Below, one piece after another: positions 48,959-60,345 of a stretch of 64,000 nucleotides of DNA; the first letter of the stretch is position 1; each line of letters opens with the position of its first letter. This DNA is from Heterodera schachtii (taxonomy: Eukaryota; Nematoda; Chromadorea; Rhabditida; Heteroderidae). The translations under genes were made by a program, and so were the position numbers. The notes below the pieces were generated by a model. It was not told the DNA's origin, ran no database searches, and worked only from the letters and a program-made list of their open reading frames with translations. The DNA is taken from assembly GCA_023374025.1 (NCBI GenBank), contig SIJG01000208.1, positions 18,869 to 82,868 of the forward strand, in the 5' to 3' direction.

Positions 48959-51900
48959 TTAAATGTTCAAAATCATGTGCCAATTAAGTTCGGAAGCAAA
49001 TGCACTAATTGCCTCTCGATTAGCACTTTTAAATAGTGTTTTGATGCAACTGCTTGTGTCAAATGCTTGTTCATTCGTCAGCCACAAAATCTTTATGTTT
49101 GCCATTTGTGAGATTAAAAGTCCCGCTTGTTTAATATCATTTTTCTGAAATTTGAACATTATTTGTTGCGTCGTGTAAATAAATTATCATTAGTGTTAAT
49201 TACTTTATTTTTTTATGAACAGGGATACGATTTAAAGTTGCTAAAAACTGCCAAAATAATTAGATTTTATATTCTAAAAAAAAATCCAAAAATAATTGCT
49301 AAAAATGGGAAAATAATAGTTGTTAAAAACATTAAAATTTATGGGTGTAAAATGACAAAATTTATTCAAAAAAATAAAACAAATTCGGCCAAATCTGTAC
49401 TAAGCTAAATAATTTTTAAAATCAAAATTCTTGTCAAGAAAAAAAAATTTTGAGAATTTTTCATATCTTACAATTAGTGTTAATTTTTTGAAAAAAATAT
49501 TTTAGATTGGTTCTTAGGGGTGTATTTTTTTCTTTTTTATTGCATTTCTGTTAACAATTTTTGGTGAAACGCCAAAATAGTTGAAAATAAGTTTTTTTTT
49601 TTTTTTTTCAAAAAATTTTTAGCAATTTTTATGTGGGATTGTGATAATTAACGGTTTACCTCAGTTGGGCGCGCACGGTTGGGCGCCAGCACATGTATTT
49701 CCACTATAACTTTTTTATTTGTTATCCAAATCCAACAATCTTGGTACCATTCGAGAGCGCTACAGATGCTCTAATAGCCTCCAAAATTTTCAAAAAATTT
49801 TGTTCGATTTTGAACAAATTCATGGCCAAAAAGGTTGGAAAATTTGGTTTTTTAATTCTTCAGGCCATAACTTTTTTGAACCTCTACGAAATTTTTCAGA
49901 ATTTTGCAGATTAATAGAGGACACTTAGGGCTTTCGAATGATACCAAGAACGTTGGATTTGGTTGACAACGAAAAAAGCTATAGCCAGAAAAGTGCTGGC
50001 GCCCAAATGAATGACAAAAGTGTTCTACAGTTTGTTTGAAGCTTTTAACTTTCATTTTTAATGACTTTTTTCCCACTTTTTAGGATTTTAATGACTTTTT
50101 TGCGTTTTTGTGACTTTTTTCATGACTTTTTAGTTTTAAGGCGCAATTTAGAATTTAGCGAAGAAAATTTCGAAAAATAATCCGATCGTGTGAAAAGGCA
50201 ATTAAATCTTGCCAGAAATTTTTTGTAATCATTTAGAAGACAGACCAATTTTATCAGATTCTTTTAGCTTTTTTATATTTATTGCGTGCTTTTTTGCGTT
50301 TTTTATGACTTTTTTAGTCGACTTTTTGGAGATTTTTCGTGACTTAATCCCAGCCCTAGTGATATAATGAAAAAGTTGCCGCTTACTAATTCCTTCAGAT
50401 CCTCTTCGGATGCTTTCTCTTCTCCATCCAAATATGGAACAGAATCTTCAATTTAAAATATTAATAATAAACAGGGAACGGATTTAAATGTTTTTACATA
50501 TATATTTTTTTGTTTCAAAAATGCTATAACATGAAAAGCTCACAAATAGCGTTCGTTTTTTTACCTGTTTTCATAACAATCTGAGCAAGTTTTTAGTACA
50601 TAAAAAAAAATTTTTTAAATATATATTTTGGACATTTTGCAGATAAAAACATATTTTGGACTTTTGGTAGCTTTTAGCATATATTTTAGCAATTTTTTGG
50701 AAAAATTCATTCTTTTTAGCTTTTTTGCACTCAAATTCTTTGCAAAATGTCCGAAATTTTCTTCTTTTTTTTTTTTTTTGGTATTTTTTTGACCTTTTAA
50801 TGACCATTTTCATTTTTAAGGCAAAAATTGAATTTTAGCGAAGAAAATTAATAAAAATAAGACAATTTTTTAAATTTTTGGCACATATTTTGGCCTTTTG
50901 AATTTTTAGCACATATTTTCGGGGTTTTTTGGCACATATAAATCCGTTCCCTGATAATAAATGAATAAAATTGTCAACATTTAATTAAAATATTGAATTT
51001 TTTTTTTTATAAAAATTAAAGAAAATACCATCAAAATCGGCCAATTTTATACGCTTGATTAAATTTCCTTCCTCTTTCTTTTCAAATACGATATAATTTC
51101 TTGCCGCTATATCTCGATGTATAATACCAACTAAAAAAGAGAAAAAACTCAAACAAAATCCGCATAAATTGGATCATTTTTAATTACCATGTACTTAGTG
51201 TGTTAATTACACATAAGTCTGTCGGTGTTCGATTTTTTGAAAAATTTAATTTTTATTTTTTAATGTGCGGGAAACTTTTTGGTGCTTTTACCAGTATTAT
51301 CTCTAATTACTAGAGACCGGAAATTTCAAATTTGCGAATCCCGCGGCGGGGTTGGGACTCAGAATTTTTTGCGGGACGGGATCCCGCGGGATTAATCCCG
51401 CAAATCCCGCATTTAAAATTTGTGGGACTCCGCGCGGGATTGCGGGATCTTGGAAATTTCGAAAATATTTAAATCAAAGTTTCAAAAAAAAAAATCTGCA
51501 AAAAAACAAAAAATACCTGTCATTTGAAAAAGCAATTTTTAGGGATGGCGGGATGCATTAAAAGGGGCTGATGGGTCGACGAATATTTTTCGAATGGAGA
51601 AATTTTTTAAAAATTTAATGCAATTTGTTAACGATTTTGTCTAAAATTAAACAATTTTGCAATTTTGAGTCGATTTTTAAACAGATAATAAGGTGGAGGC
51701 GCCGCCGGAAAAATTTCACAAATTTTGAATGAAATTTGCGATGAAAATAATTTAACTTTAATTAAATTTATTATTTAATTTATTCAAAAATATTTGGTAT
51801 TCTGTCTGTGAACATTTTTAAAAAATGCAACGAAGATCCCGCGGGATCCCGCACAAAAAACCAAATTTGCGGATCCCGCTGCGGGATTGGAACTCAAAAT

Positions 51901-53937
51901 TCTTTGTGGGACGGGATCCCGCGGGATTAATCCCGCATTTGCCAAAAAATGCGGAATTGCGGACTGGGATCCCGCAAAATCCCGTGCCGGTCTCTACTAA
52001 TTACCTCCCCCAAGATGGACTACTTTTCGACCTCCTCAGAAAGAGGGGGATCATATCGAAAGCAAAATTTTGGATTTTCTATGCACCTAGAAAGTCCAAA
52101 ATTTTGCTTCTCGTGTGATCCCCCTCTTTCTGAGGAGGTCGAAAAGTAGTCCATCTGGGGGGGGGGGGGGGTAATTAGAGATAACGGTATACTCATTAAT
52201 CCTTGATTTTCCATACTTAATGGAGAGTTAATTACCTTTATGCAGTTGGACCAATGTGCCCATCACTTCCATCATCATTTTGTTGAATTTGTCTGTGGAA
52301 AAATTGCCTTTCACAAGTTGTAACTCCTCATCTAAATCTCTTTCGCCAAGTTCCATTATGGCCATCACCGGTTCAAATTTGTTTGCGAAATGTTCTGAAT
52401 CATCCATCGTACCACTAAAAGCATCAAAAAATTATTAATTTTTTTATTGTAAATTAATTTAAAAAATTAATTAATTAATTAAAAAAATAAATAAATGTTT
52501 TTACGGTAATAGTAAAGCTGGTGGGTGCCCCCCGCCTTTTTTTGAAAAAAAAATTCTTTTCAAAAGTCACGAAAACTTGTTTTCATGACTTTTAGGGGGT
52601 CGCTCGTTGATCACGAATCCGGTATCCATTTCGATCAATTCCGGACCCCGGGCCCGAATTCGAACAAAAAGTTGAAAATTCTAATTTTTCGTATTTCACA
52701 TTTCACTCTCAAAATATGTTTCAATTAGCATTTTATTGAAACAGTGATAACTTTTAATTCGTTTCCGTGTATTTAAACAAAATTTGAACAAAAATATGAT
52801 ATCCGAAAAATTTGATCAACTTTTTTGTTCGAATTCAGGAAGGCTTTACTATTACATTTTTTATTGTAAATTAATTTTAAATAATAAATAAATGTGTTTT
52901 TATTTTAATTTACTGGTCCATAAAGGTGACAAAGAATTCTTCGTTCTTCGAATCTTCTCTTAATTTATCCGATACCTCTACGCTTTCACTGTAAGTATTT
53001 CCAAATCCTTTTTGGTAAAATTTGATGATAACACATTTGTTTTTGGGCAGCTTTTCATTTTCAGCAGTAAATCCGATGAAAACCTTTAGAAATAAAATTA
53101 AAAAAAAATCATTGGTCAAAATCCTATATTGATGTAAAATAATTTACCTAATTATGTGCTAAGCATGGGAATTTAAGGCACGAAAAATCTACAAAAAGTC
53201 ACGAAAAGGTCATAAAAAACGCCAAAAAGTCACAAAAACGGTATAAAAAAAAAAAAAGCACGAAATAAATGCAAAAAAGTCCTGAAAAATTAGGCAAAAG
53301 TAATTAAAATTAAAATTCCTTTTTTTTAAATTTATCGAATAGCAACCAATTTAAAAACGATTAATTTTAACGGAAAAAGATACATTTCAAAAATTTTAAC
53401 ACGCCATATTTTATTATTATTTTTCAGTCACGCATTTGAGTCCTAATGGTATAGGAAATTTTGGTTCCGCCTCGATGGTAAACTTATTTTTTTTTTTTTG
53501 GAATTTTTCTTCGCTAAAAGTAAAATTTTGCAAAACGAGAAAAAAGTCACGAAAAAAGTCATAAAAACGCAACAAAAAAAAAATGCAAGTTAGAGGCTTC
53601 AAACAAAGTGTAGAATATTTTTTAAGTCATTTTAATGTCATTGAAGGCAGCAAAAAAAAAAAAGCCATTTGACCTAAATTCCCATCCCTAATTATGGCGA
53701 TGGCGAATTTTTTTTTTGTTTTTTGTGAAATTATTGACCCAAAATTACATTGTGTTGCAAAGATTTTGCCGAAATTTTAATTTCCATCTGCTTCTTCCAT
53801 TGGTTCGATTCGTATTTAAATGGTGCCATTTGATGTGTTGGAATGCCGCGGCATTCATTGCCAGCCGAAAGGCACTTATCAATTTGGAAATAACAAATAA
53901 ACAAAATCAGAAATAAATTGGCGAATTTCATTTTCAT
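48959..53937 (-). CDS. secreted protein-kinase-like protein, six exons
   Basis: Exons on the minus strand: 53749-53937, 52914-53083, 52236-52414, 51029-51130, 50387-50445, 48959-49144, all with GT/AG introns; the joined frame is 885 nt (294 aa plus stop). Residues 1-24 are a signal peptide (FANLFLILFICYFQIDKCLSA). Kinase landmarks follow: CVIIKFY with the presumed beta-3 Lys (K84), an AIMELGERDLDEEL hinge, the catalytic loop HRDIAARN (184-191), ADFDD (210-214) in place of DFG, and DIKQAG of the F helix. HRDxAARN is the tyrosine-kinase-type loop. Loss of the DFG glycine leaves activity doubtful. The introns (499-1242 bp, one shorter) are full of MITEs. A secreted kinase-like effector is an inference. 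Confidence 0.7.
49690..49990. repeat. palindromic repeat within a kinase-gene intron
   Basis: Arms CAACAATCTTGGTACCATTCGA and TCGAATGATACCAAGAACGTTG, inner CTAATAGCCTCCAAAATTTTC; outer ends GGGCGCCAGCAC and GTGCTGGCGCCC. Foldback of the dispersed family. Confidence 0.6.
51297..52184. mobile_element. foldback element interrupted by a hAT MITE
   Basis: Outer ends TTATCTCTAATTAC and GTAATTAGAGATAA. After the inner insertion the arms continue as CAGATGGACTACTTTTCGACC with CAGAAAGAGGGGGATCA, mirrored up to 52160. It lies in intron 3 of the kinase-like gene. Confidence 0.6.
51311..51996. mobile_element. hAT-type MITE, 686 bp
   Basis: Ends TAGAGACCGG and CCGGTCTCTA, with subterminal CGGGATCCCGC palindromes; exact 8-bp duplication CTAATTAC (51303-51310, 51997-52004). 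Inserted in the terminal repeat of the foldback element 51297-52184. No transposase. Confidence 0.85.
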
Positions 53938-54398
53938 GCTATTATATTATGTAAAATGTTTTTCTTTTTGGTAAGACAAATAGGCATAAAATGCAACAAA
54001 AAATTAGGCTCTAACCACACCTATACAAGATTCGCTTATTAAAATGCGTTAAAAATAGAGGAATTTAATTTTTTTAAAGAAAAACAAAATTTTTAATTAA
54101 AATAGAAAAAAGGTGCAAGACAAAATTCAAAATTAACAATCATTTTGACTGATTTATGAAAGCTCATGTTGATGGATTTTATGAAACTTTTCACTGGACG
54201 AGTGATAATGATTTTCCCGAGGCATGCTTCCATATACCTCTTTGCTTTTATCCCATGAATTGGGACTTCCAATTGAACATTTCTAATAGCTCCGGATTGG
54301 CCGTTGAATTCAATGATCTCTCCCAAAGTTCCATTGATTTCGAGGAGTGAATTCCTCATGAATGAGGACGATCATTACCTCCTTTGGTTCTGTTTTGT

Positions 54399-55016
54399 CT
54401 TTGAGACGGGCGCCGGACTTTTCGACAGCAAAGGACATTTCGACAGAAATATTATAAATTTGAGGAGGGGACTTTTCGACAGAAAAAAGTAATTAAATTT
54501 CAAATTTAGAGGTGTAAAATCGTAAATTTTTCTCCAAAATAACAAAATGAAGCCAAACGTATTGAAACAAAAATTTTTAAATCTAAAATTCTTTACCAAG
54601 AAAATAAATTTAAAAAATTGGAAAGGAATTTTTGAGAAAATTTTCTTCATTCTTCTTAGGAGTATATTTTTGAAAATTTTAATGACCCGTTCTTAAGGGT
54701 GTATTTTTCTAAAAAATTTTCAAATTTTTCCTAGGTAAAAAACGTATCTTTAGTAATTCGTATTTAGCAATACATATTAGTATGTTAATTTAAAAGAAAT
54801 TTAGAAAAATTGACAAGCAATATAATTTATTTTAATAAGAATTATTTGTTTTTACGTTTCTGTCGAAAAGTCCATTTATTTTTTGTTTTACTGTCGAAAA
54901 GTCCTTTGCTGTCGAAATGTCCTTTGCTGTCGAAATGTCCTTTGCTGTCGAAAAGTCCTTCTGTCGAAAAGTCCTCTGTCGAAAAGTCCGGGAGCCTTTG
55001 AGACAGGGACTCTTAT
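54399..55016. mobile_element. foldback element with CTGTCGAAAAGTCC subrepeats
   Basis: The left arm starts TTTGAGACGGGCGCCGGACTTTTCGACAG; the right arm has six CTGTCGAAA(A/T)GTCC units ending GTCCGGGAGCCTTTGAGAC. Inserted in the tail of the BEL/Pao fragment. The GTCCGGGAGCC end links it to the elements at 21165-21570 and 47130-47240. Confidence 0.65.
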
Positions 55017-55109
55017 GATCCCACTTAACTCTCTCCCGAAGGAGGAGGAGGTATTTTTTTGTCATTTTTCCCAGAAAAAATCATAGGATTCTTTAGTTGC
55101 ATGAAAAAG

Positions 55110-55505
55110 GGCAACTAATTTCGGTCAGGGTCGTTTTCGTACGGGCCGTTTTCGTACGAGCGCAAGTTTTTGGCTATAACTTTTTTCTTTGCCAACCAAA
55201 TCCAACATTGTTGGTATCATTCGATAGCCCTAAGTGTCCTCTATTAGCCTGGAAAATTTCGAAAAATTTTGTAAAGGTTCAAAAAAATTATGGCCTGAAG
55301 AACTCAAAAAACCAGATTTCCCAACTTTTTTTGGCTCGAACTTTTTTTAAACTTGACGAGATTTTTTGGAATTTTGCATGCTAATAGAGCATCTGAAGGG
55401 CTTTCGAATGATACCAACAGTTTTGGATTTGGTTGGCAAAGAAAAAAGTTATAGTCCAAAAACATGTGTTCGTACGAAAACGGCCCGTACGAAAACGGCC
55501 TGGCC
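55110..55505. mobile_element. foldback element with CGTTTTCGTACGGGCCG ends
   Basis: Outer arms GGGCCGTTTTCGTACGAGCG and CGTACGAAAACGGCCC; inner arms are the dispersed family's AACCAAATCCAACATTGTTGG and GATAGCCCTAAGTGTCCTC. It interrupts the BEL/Pao integrase region. Confidence 0.7.
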
Positions 55506-56488
55506 CGAAATAATTTTGATGAGATAAAAGATCTCGGTGCAACGGATCTAATTCTTCACCATTTGTGTCCCAATGAATTTGGACTTCCGGTTGGAGGAAG
55601 TCCACTGGGCGGAGTGGAAGGAACTCATCCATCCCTTCAGACACAGAAGAAATGGGACGATGGTTTAATGTGGCTTCGACTTCGGCCACAAAAGTTATGA
55701 GCTGATCATAAGTGAGGATTTTTCTCCCTAAAGTCCTTTTAAAACAATCTTTACATTTACTCAATTGGACGAGCTTTCATAAACACCACCTGCCCAAGGA
55801 CTAATTTGTGGGATGATTCGCTACTTAATGTTATTAAGTGCGAAAAATTCCTGCGTATTTTGATCCACTCCTTTTGGAGTGGTCAAATATGGTTTTTTGA
55901 GACAATTTAAATGAAGTGGCATTGTCACTCCAATTAAATTTCAAGCTTCTCTCTCCGACTTATAAAGCGTCGGAGAACATTGAGGAAAGACTCGGCCGTT
56001 GTGTCAAGCATGGCCTCCAAATGAACCGCTCGTGTTACGAGGCAAGTCATAATGAGTATCCATGCCTTGACTTTCTCTCCGGCCAATCGTGTTTCGGTTG
56101 GACCGAGAAAGTCAATGCCGATTGATTTGAAAGGAGCCTTACGGCATACATGCTCGTCAGGCAAAGGAGGCATTTTGGGTAATGCAAATGATGCCTTTTC
56201 TGATATCATTTTATAATGAATAAGCAAAGATGGAGATTAGAAATGGTCGCTCGCCGAATTTGGTCGGCAACAAATTTCAGACACCTTATCCCTATTAGAA
56301 TGGCCTTCAATTCCCTTCTAGGGATAGTTAATGCCTTAGAGGCATTTTTAAGCTTGAGCCTATTTTTGGAGAAGATAAGCCAAACGGAAATTTGGCTACC
56401 TTCTACCGCTCTTAAATAAATTGCAGCAGCAAAATGTGGGGGAAGATGCATCCAGGAAGAGCGAACGGGAAAATTGATCGGAAAAAAC

Positions 56489-56679
56489 TAGAGTAGAGCG
56501 GGACCGGGACCAAAACGCGGACAACTGAGTACAACTGAGTACCGAAGTCCCGGTTTTGACCGGGACCGGGATCATTCCCGGTTTTTTCCCGGTTTTCCCA
56601 GCCAAAAATTCCCGGGTTTTCAAGCCGAAAAGGTCCCGGTCCCGGTTTAGCCCAAAATTCCCGGTCCCGCTCTACTCTA
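56489..56679. mobile_element. hAT-type MITE, 191 bp
   Basis: Ends TAGAGTAGAGCGGGACCGGG and its complement; exact 8-bp duplication GAAAAAAC (56481-56488, 56680-56687). Inserted in the BEL/Pao fragment. Related to 10747-10906. Confidence 0.88.
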
Positions 56680-57169
56680 GAAAAAACAATTAAAATTATA
56701 AATTTTTGGGTCGCTTTTGGCGACACTTCTGGGCAAAATACTAATGAAAATTTTTGATTTAAAAAAACGCTAAGGAAAAATTATTATGCATAAAATAAAA
56801 TTTTAGTGAGTGAATGAATAATTTTTGTTTTCGGCTATGCTTAAATACTCATAGTTTTTGAATTGTCTGGTTTTCATTTGTGATGGTATCATGCCAATAT
56901 CCCCCCCCCCACCCTTCCGCTCAGTTTAAGCATTTCATCCTCAAATTTGGCAATCACTTTGCCAACACTAACTTTAAGGGTATCATGCCAAAATTCCCCC
57001 CCCCCCCCAGCAATTCTCAAAACTAAACACCGGAAAAGGTCATATGCTAAATAACAAATTTTTTATTATAAAAATTATTGAATTACTTTTTTTTATAAAC
57101 TGGAAATTCATAATAATATTTAAAGGTTTTTTATATTAATAATTCGTTTGTGCATAAAAATAGTAAAGC

Positions 57170-57850
57170 GAATCGGTAGTTAAAATCGCCCAGGTGCGTA
57201 GTTCGGGCGGGAAAGTTTCGCGCACAGACGCCAGCGTTTTGGTTCATTTTTAATTTTGTGCATGAATATTTTATGGGCTTTTACGCCTGTTTCTAATTTT
57301 TGTAGGAACCTTTCTGCCGCTTCGCGGCCGCAATCGGCGCTTTGCGCCCGTCCCTAACTTTCGTATAGATCATTTGCCCGCTTCGCAGCCTCTTACGGGC
57401 GCTTCGCGCCAAATTCCTAATTTTTTTACAGATTATTCAGCTGCTTCGCGCCGATCTCTATTTTTTGTAAAACTAAAAATCAACCACTTCTCGACCGCAG
57501 TCGGGCGCTTTGCGCCCGTCTCGCATTTTCGCAGAGCTCGTTTGGCCCTTCACGCCCGTTTCGAATTCTCTTAGAAATAATTCGGCCTCTTCGCGCCCGT
57601 TGCTTATTTTTATTTTTCTAAAGCTAATTGGCCGCTTCTCGACCACTGTAGGGCGCTTTGCGCCCGTTTCGAATTCTCTTAGAAATTATTCGGCCGCTTC
57701 GCGCCCGTTGCTTATTTTAGTTTTTGTAAAGCTAATTGGCCTCTCGACCACAGTAGGGCGCTTTGCGCCCGTTTCGGATTCACTTCGAGCTCATTTGGCC
57801 GCTTCGCGCCTTTCTCTCAAACTTTTGTATAGCTCATTTTACAAAAAATG
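57170..57850. repeat. GC-rich irregular tandem repeat
   Basis: Units of roughly 100-150 bp contain GGGCGCTTTGCGCCCGT, TTCGAATTCTCTTAGAAAT and GCTTCGCGCCCGTTGCTTA. At least five degenerate copies. The base composition stands out against the AT-rich flank. Frames in it are repeat translations. Between 56690 and 57170 there are only poly-C tracts flanked by TATCATGCCAA repeats. Confidence 0.65.
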
Positions 57851-58089
57851 AATTTTATTGAATGTTGGTTGAGTAAAAAATGGATGTCCAAGCCATGAAA
57901 TACCCATACTATCAAAAAGCCACAATATTTCCAAATTTAAAACTTATTAAACCGAAAAATGATACCGACTTAGGCTTTTCAGGGTCGCTGAAAATCATCT
58001 CGCCCATTTTTCTGGACTTAAAAATAAAAAAATACAACATGAAAAAAATTATTAGGGTTTCTACATAGAATGGCGACCAAAATTCGAAC

Positions 58090-58275
58090 AAAATAAAATA
58101 AATTTATCATCGACAATTGAATGAACAAAATTTTCGAAGTTAAAAATACAGATTCGTAATCGATCAGCGTGAAAAGTTAGCCTAGAAAAAAGGATTAGAA
58201 AAAAAATTTCAGGGAGTGATAAGACCTAGAAGTACCAAAAAATGATAGAAAATCATAAAACTCAAGCAAAAACCT
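58090..58275. repeat. direct repeat, left of the 58.3-60.1 kb element
   Basis: Contains TTTATCATCGACAATTGAATG and AGTACCAA(A/G)AAATGATAGAAA, also present in the same orientation at about 60175-60345, ending in CCTAACCCTA. Confidence 0.65.
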
Positions 58276-58283
58276 AACCCTAC

Positions 58284-60125
58284 AAGGCGTAGCCAGGGGG
58301 GGCTGAGGGGGCTAAAGCCCCCCCCCCCCCCCGCCGAAACCCAAAAAGTAAAAATTTACAGCAAATTTTTTAAGCAATTTTCTTAACAAATTCCATTAAA
58401 AATCACAAAAATTTTCCCGGCGGCGCCTATTGGCACCGCTGGACCCCCAATTTACTTATTTTTGAAAAATGGAGACCAAAATGGCAAAAAATAATATTTT
58501 TTGGCGAAAAACGGCTAAAAATTTTGTAAAATACACCCCCTAATTCGGGATTTCAAAAAACAAAAAATACACGCTTAAAAATCGAATCACTCAATGAAGA
58601 ATTATTTCCTTTTTTCATTTGATAATAATCATTCATTTTGCTCATTTTTCTTCCTTAGAATAGCGATTTACTTTTAAAAATTAAAATTAAATTAAGATTT
58701 TAATTTAATTTTATTTTTGCCAATTTCAATGCCAAATTCCTTTTTCCATTTAATGAATGTTTTTTCGTCAATGCCCAATTCTTTCGCAAATTGTTTCTGT
58801 TTTCCATATTTTGGCATTCTTTTAATCTCATCAATTCGTTCAACAAATTCCCTCTTTTTCTTTTCATAATAATTCTTTTCATTACTTTTCTTTTCATTTA
58901 ATTTTAATTGTTTTTTCCATTTATAAATTTTCTGTCGACTAATTCCCAATTTTTTCGCTATTTTTTGCTCAGTTTTAACCCAAACTTTTGTCGAATATTT
59001 GCCTTTTTTCTTAATTCCTTTTTTTATTGCGTGAAATTTGTGAATAATTTCATATTTATGCTGATCACTGAATTGATCATTCTGTTGATCATTTCGAATT
59101 GAATCGGCCAAATTTAATTCATTTTGATCACTCGGCTGACAATTTGCATTTTGATCAGTTCTATTGTCCCATTCTTCGCCAAATATTTCAGCAAAAGTTG
59201 GCCCAAGTTTTTTACACAGATTAACTGACAATGTTTTGTCAGTTGAATTGTTTATGATTAAGAACACAAATATAAAAAGGAGAAAAAGCATCACTAAAAA
59301 CAATTATAAATAATTAATTAATTATTTTTAATATTTTTTTTATTATATTAGTATTTCATCAGAAATAAATTTTTATTTAAATTTAATTAAAATGGAGAAG
59401 CATTACCAAAAATTCGGTCAATAAATGAAACTGATCTTCAGTAAAATTTATTAAATAAATATTAGTAAATAAGATTAAATAATTGAAAGACATGAATTTC
59501 ATCATAATTTCACATGACATTTCGTAATTACGTCCCTTGGAAAATTTATGTCCATATTTTTGCGATTTTATATCCATATAATTCCGAACCCTATTCATCA
59601 ATATGGCACGGATTTGAGATGGATTTCCATTTTTTGCATGCTTAAAACCCAACCAATATAAAATAAATTTCATAATTTAATAATTGAAAAAATAATAATA
59701 ACTAAATCTTATCAAATGCCGAAATATCAATAAAATATATTAAGGAAATAATATTTATAAAGCTTTCAATTAGGGTTATACGGCGGGAGATTTAAAAAGC
59801 AAAAAGTTATTATTTGTCCCATTAGACGCAGTCGGCGTGGGAGGCCTTAGTAAAAGAAGAAGCTTGTTTGACCCGTGTCCCGACATTTGCGCCTTTGTCC
59901 AAAATCGGGTTCAAAATTAAGTTTTTTAATCCCTGATCACATAAACAGCTTTAATAAGCGATTGAAAAATTGGGGTCCAGCGGTGCCGATAGGCGCCGCC
60001 GGGAAACTTTTTGAGTCTTTTAATGCAATTTTGTTAAGAAAATTGCTTAAAATTTCAAAAAATTTACTGAATTTTTTTTTTGGGTTTCGGGGGGGCTTTA
60101 GCCCCCCCCCCCTGCCTACGCCCTT
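58284..60125. mobile_element. 1.8-kb inverted-repeat element carrying an HTH family gene
   Basis: Ends AAGGCGTAGCCAGGGGGGG and CCCCCCCCCTGCCTACGCCCTT, with mirrored GGCTAAAGCCCCCC and GGCGGCGCCTATTGGCACCG / CGGTGCCGATAGGCGCCGCC stretches. The interior holds a secreted HTH gene copy with its flanks. Parts of the arms recur near 23750-23890 and 44060-44110. No transposase seen; no clear target duplication. Confidence 0.6.
58692..59291 (-). CDS. secreted HTH repeat protein, family copy 4, splice donor lost
   Basis: From ATG 59291 (an upstream in-frame ATG at 59303 is less like the other copies) it codes a signal peptide (MLFLLFIFVFLIINNSTDK), GEEWDN, a polar linker and two HTH units ending IYKWKKQLKL and FIKWKKEFGIEIGK. 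Where other copies have the GTAA donor, this one reads ATAAAA, so translation runs to a stop at 58692-58694. Second-exon sequence (RYSKEEKMSKMNDYYQMKK) is still visible at about 58600-58665 but is cut by the element's arm. Closest in sequence to the copy at 24514. Confidence 0.6.
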   Translation of the reverse strand: MLFLLFIFVFLIINNSTDKTLSVNLCKKLGPTFAEIFGEEWDNRTDQNANCQPSDQNELNLADSIRNDQQNDQFSDQHKYEIIHKFHAIKKGIKKKGKYSTKVWVKTEQKIAKKLGISRQKIYKWKKQLKLNEKKSNEKNYYEKKKREFVERIDEIKRMPKYGKQKQFAKELGIDEKTFIKWKKEFGIEIGKNKIKLKS

Positions 60126-60169
60126 GTCAGAGAGCCTTATAAATAAATTTGTGCGTTAATTTTGTTTAA

Positions 60170-60345
60170 CAATTCAATAAATTTATCATCGACAATTGAA
60201 TGAACAAAATTTTCGAAGAAGTTAAAAATGTAAAAAATTAGCGCAAAAAAATAATTAAAAAAGATTTTCAGATGGATGACAAAACCCGGAAGTACCAAGA
60301 AATGATAGAAAATTATAAAAATTCAAGCAAAACCCTAACCCTAAC
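60170..60345. repeat. direct repeat, right of the 58.3-60.1 kb element
   Basis: Match to 58090-58275. Ends in CCCTAACCCTAAC, followed by a tiny relic of HTH exon 2 on the minus strand near 60405-60455. Confidence 0.65.

Larger units (their letters stand above)
54090..56480 (-). pseudogene. degenerate BEL/Pao retrotransposon fragment
   Basis: Minus-strand pieces follow the order of a BEL/Pao pol 3' half. RNase H/linker part at 56206-56470 (LFLDAS, AIYLRAVEGS, LTIPRRELKAILIGIRCL). Integrase at 55934-56227 (PPLPDEHV, IGIDFLGPTE, VTRAVHLEA, ESFLNVLRRFISRR), then NWSDNATSFKL at about 55900. Next LKRTLGRK-like CFKRTLGRKILTYDQL and LNHRPIS at 55381-55764, with LRPVDFL. Last the tail near 54250-54390 (LIHEEFTPRNQWNFG, then GAIRNVQLEVP). 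Frameshifts and stops break it. Three later elements sit inside or at its edge. Confidence 0.8.

Noticed and set aside
58692..59291. HTH family as simple transposase relics
   Set aside because: HTH units occur in transposases, but the conserved signal peptides, common exon structure and lack of any catalytic domain argue against it. Not fully excluded.
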